Assembly: GCF_001183965.1 (NCBI RefSeq) | Contig: NZ_LFZV01000001.1 | Location: 1,408,438-1,472,437, forward strand | Length of the DNA stretch: 64,000 nt | Origin: Bacillus sp. FJAT-27916 | GTDB taxonomy: Bacteria > Bacillota > Bacilli > Bacillales > Pradoshiaceae | Direction of reading: 5' to 3' | Shown here: in pieces, positions 61,996 to 64,000 of the stretch | Position numbering within the stretch: the first letter of the stretch is position 1 | Layout: each line of letters starts with the position of its first letter | Notes under the pieces: generated by a model | Told to the model about the DNA's origin: nothing | The model's input: the letters and a program-made list of their open reading frames with translations, nothing else | Database searches by the model: none | Position numbers and translations under genes: made by a program

Positions 61996-62031
61996 AAAAA
62001 GAGCATAATAAAAACAGTTATGCTCTTTTTA
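61996..62031. terminator. Terminator before the McrB-like gene
   Basis: AAAGAGCATAA and TTATGCTCTTT are perfect complements around TAAAAACAG, flanked by A and T runs, so it can work on both strands. Confidence 0.82.
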
Positions 62032-62097
62032 TATTTGTCTTACTTAGAGGTTCAATAAATAATTTTTCTTTTATTCATAATTGAGAGAGATAGGTGA

Positions 62098-63597
62098 GTG
62101 AGATTGGTTAATATGAATATATATGTCCCGATTCTTGAACCAAGTAATAGAAGTTCTGAATTTAATGCCTATGATATTAATTTGAGGGCTAAGATTGTAT
62201 ATTTATATTTATTTGACTCGGCAACACATCGTAATTTGGATAAGGATGTACTGGGTTTAGATTCAAATCAAAGTAAAGGTTTTACATCAATGAGTATTTT
62301 GCATTATTTAGGATTAAAGAAAGAACATAAAGGTATCTTTCAAAATTATAAGTTAGATGAAGGTATTGAAATTCTAAAGAAGCAAAGTTCTGATTTCAAA
62401 AAGGTAATCGATATATTGGAATATATAAAGGACACTGAACAAGTGCGATATGAGTTAGTATCAGATTCCGATGCTATGATAAAGGAAGGTCAATCTATTA
62501 GTAATAATCACCTATCATCGCACATTCATTCATACATACGAAGTAAAGGCTTCCTTTACTCAGAAGAAGAAGTCTCAAATCTATTTTTATCCCTTAAGAC
62601 CAAACCATTTGTCATCCTTTCCGGTATATCGGGCACAGGAAAAACCAAAATGGTCCAATGGTTTGCTGAAAGTCTTGGAGCCAACGAGCAAAATGGCCAA
62701 CTGACAATTATTCCAGTTCGTCCAGATTGGAATGATGGCTCTGATTTATTAGGTTATGTGGACATAAAAGGAGATTTTAAAGAAGGTCCTCTTACAAAGA
62801 TTATTAGAGAGGCAGATGCGAATTCCGAGTATCCTTATTTTGTCTTGTTAGATGAAATGAACCTTGCTCGGGTTGAGCATTACTTCAGTGATATCCTAAG
62901 TATCATGGAAAGCCGCAAGCGGAAAGGGAATGAATTCGTTACATCTGTCTTGCTTTCTAAAGATATTACTAAGTATGAGGAAGATCTGATGCTGCCATCA
63001 AACTTATATGTAATCGGTACGGTCAATATGGATGAGACGACTCACCCTTTCAGTAAGAAAGTCCTCGACCGGGCGAATACAATCGAGTTTAACCGAGTAG
63101 AGCTCTCAAACTTAGACTTTCTGAAGGATTTAGAAAAGGTAGCGCCTCTACCTATTAAGAGTGACGTGCTGAATGCAAAATATCTACATTTGAAAGATGT
63201 TTTTCCGAGCTATCCTGAATTGGTCAAGCGTACCACTGCATTCTTGGAGAGGATCAATCAGGAATTACAGCGGATGAATGCTCATGTAGGCTACCGGGTC
63301 AGGGATGAGATTTGTTTCTATCTTGCCTATAATGAGAAAGGCAAGCTTATGAGTGAGGAACAGGCGTTAGATCATTGTATTTTACAGAAGATTCTTCCAC
63401 GCATTGCTGGCAGTGACAAACGGGTAGAGGATATGCTTATTGGTTTATTCCGTGTTCTGACCAATAAGGAGTATATGGAAGATGGAGAGCCAATGCTGGA
63501 TGCGGAGAATTCTCTATATCCTTATAGTGCTAAGAAAGTGCTAGAGATGCTAGGGAGGCTGAAGGATGATGGCTTTACCTCTTTCTGGATTTCCTGA
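62098..63597 (+). CDS. McrB-like AAA+ GTPase
   Basis: A 499-residue protein. The N-terminal 150 residues are a specificity-type domain. The AAA+ motor has Walker A GISGTGKTKMVQWFA (about 176-190), Walker B YFVLLDEMNLARVEHYFSD (about 246-264) and VIGTVNMDETTHPF (about 306-319), the region that carries the NKxD-like GTP-specificity motif in McrB, here altered. It should drive translocation with a nuclease partner, encoded next. Start is GTG 62098, TTG 62104 or ATG 62113; ribosome-binding sites are similar. Confidence 0.87.
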   Translation: MRLVNMNIYVPILEPSNRSSEFNAYDINLRAKIVYLYLFDSATHRNLDKDVLGLDSNQSKGFTSMSILHYLGLKKEHKGIFQNYKLDEGIEILKKQSSDFKKVIDILEYIKDTEQVRYELVSDSDAMIKEGQSISNNHLSSHIHSYIRSKGFLYSEEEVSNLFLSLKTKPFVILSGISGTGKTKMVQWFAESLGANEQNGQLTIIPVRPDWNDGSDLLGYVDIKGDFKEGPLTKIIREADANSEYPYFVLLDEMNLARVEHYFSDILSIMESRKRKGNEFVTSVLLSKDITKYEEDLMLPSNLYVIGTVNMDETTHPFSKKVLDRANTIEFNRVELSNLDFLKDLEKVAPLPIKSDVLNAKYLHLKDVFPSYPELVKRTTAFLERINQELQRMNAHVGYRVRDEICFYLAYNEKGKLMSEEQALDHCILQKILPRIAGSDKRVEDMLIGLFRVLTNKEYMEDGEPMLDAENSLYPYSAKKVLEMLGRLKDDGFTSFWIS

Positions 63598-64000
63598 TGA
63601 GACTGAGTTAATTAAGATCGATCATCGTGATTTCTCACTCATATTGAAAGGAAAGCCATATCATGAACGCTATATCGGGTTGAAACAGTATCAGAAGATG
63701 GACCATCGCGATGTCATGCAGTTTGCCGTGCAGGGGGAAGGGATTCTGTCTGCCGAGGTGTTCGATATAGATAATATGCGACTTTCATCAGAAAACCAAG
63801 TACGACCGATCTTTTTTGAGAATGGATCCTATACGTTAATGATTTTCCCGAAAGAGGGCAAAGAGATCAGTTTCTATCATGAGCATCCCTTATTAAGGAA
63901 GGTAATCAAGAAGACAGAGATGCCAGAAGTGACTTTCCTATCAGGAAATCTCAACTTCCAAAGTGAGGTAGGCTTAACAAGCTTTGAAATCCGATTAGAT
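63566..64000 (+). CDS. DUF2357-type McrC-like partner (5' part only)
   Basis: Starts at ATG 63566 with GGGAGG 7 bases before, overlapping the McrB-like gene by 32 bp, and runs past the right edge. The 145 residues read MMALPLSGFPDETELIKIDH, LKQYQKMDHRDVMQFAVQGE, FLSGNLNFQSEVGLTSFEIR. The beta-rich N-terminus and its coupling to McrB fit the DUF2357 (McrC-like PD-(D/E)XK) family; the nuclease domain lies outside the window. Confidence 0.8.
   Translation, partial: MMALPLSGFPDETELIKIDHRDFSLILKGKPYHERYIGLKQYQKMDHRDVMQFAVQGEGILSAEVFDIDNMRLSSENQVRPIFFENGSYTLMIFPKEGKEISFYHEHPLLRKVIKKTEMPEVTFLSGNLNFQSEVGLTSFEIRLD

Overview
The window looks like a chromosomal segment of a low-GC, aerobic Gram-positive rod of the Bacillaceae. 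Shine-Dalgarno sites are strong (AAGGAGG type). Many genes match Bacillus subtilis families closely (glcU-gdh, a yrkD-J-like persulfide operon, an MhqR-type operator, a CcpA cre-like site), but the gene order is not that of B. subtilis. I recognise no tRNA, rRNA or CRISPR array.

Region 1 (1-41.8 kb) is mostly ordinary chromosome: small metabolic operons separated by clear bidirectional terminators. It holds a partial methyltransferase, the glucose uptake/dehydrogenase pair, esterases, a DHH phosphoesterase, a GH2 glycosidase with an AraC/PocR-type regulator and a PfkB sugar kinase, an ECF sigma factor operon encoding a PadR-like protein and a SEDS (FtsW/RodA) protein, aldo-keto reductases, a YceI protein under two MhqR-like operators, an alcohol dehydrogenase with a sigma-54-type two-component pair, a CstR-controlled persulfide detoxification operon with four operator copies, and a DUF969-DUF979-pcp-GGCT operon that looks like 5-oxoproline/gamma-glutamyl peptide handling. 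Several genes here are broken: a nonsense-interrupted small protein (3.4 kb), a shattered lipoprotein (7.4 kb), a frameshifted YqjF/DUF2071 gene (19 kb), a lutC fragment next to an IS1182 remnant (22.5-23.5 kb) and a truncated SDR (25 kb). A 9-copy, 63-bp tandem repeat lies at 3986-4551.

Region 2 (41.9-64 kb, running off the right edge) is a defence island with lower GC and denser mobile DNA. In order: a MazG-like pyrophosphohydrolase plus a PLD/DEAD helicase split by an intact IS21-family element with a 6-bp target duplication; a BglII/BstYI-like nuclease; a Sau3AI-like two-domain endonuclease; a cytosine-C5 methyltransferase; a protein joining an orphan Sau3AI C-terminal-like domain to winged-helix-like modules; a ParB-like protein; a PLD/SNF2 helicase; a Vsr nickase; an EcoRII-type restriction-modification pair; a solitary PD-(D/E)XK protein; IS3 and vsr remnants; and a McrB-like AAA+ protein with a DUF2357 partner.

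How they fit together: one C5 methyltransferase probably protects GATC sites from both the Sau3AI-like and the BglII/BstYI-like nucleases, and its predicted -35 box contains a GATC, which suggests methylation feedback. The genes at 50.8-56.1 kb (Sau3AI-C fusion, ParB-like, PLD/SNF2 helicase) form a tight operon between this methyltransferase and vsr. I could not assign this set to a defence system I know, and it is the best candidate for a new one.
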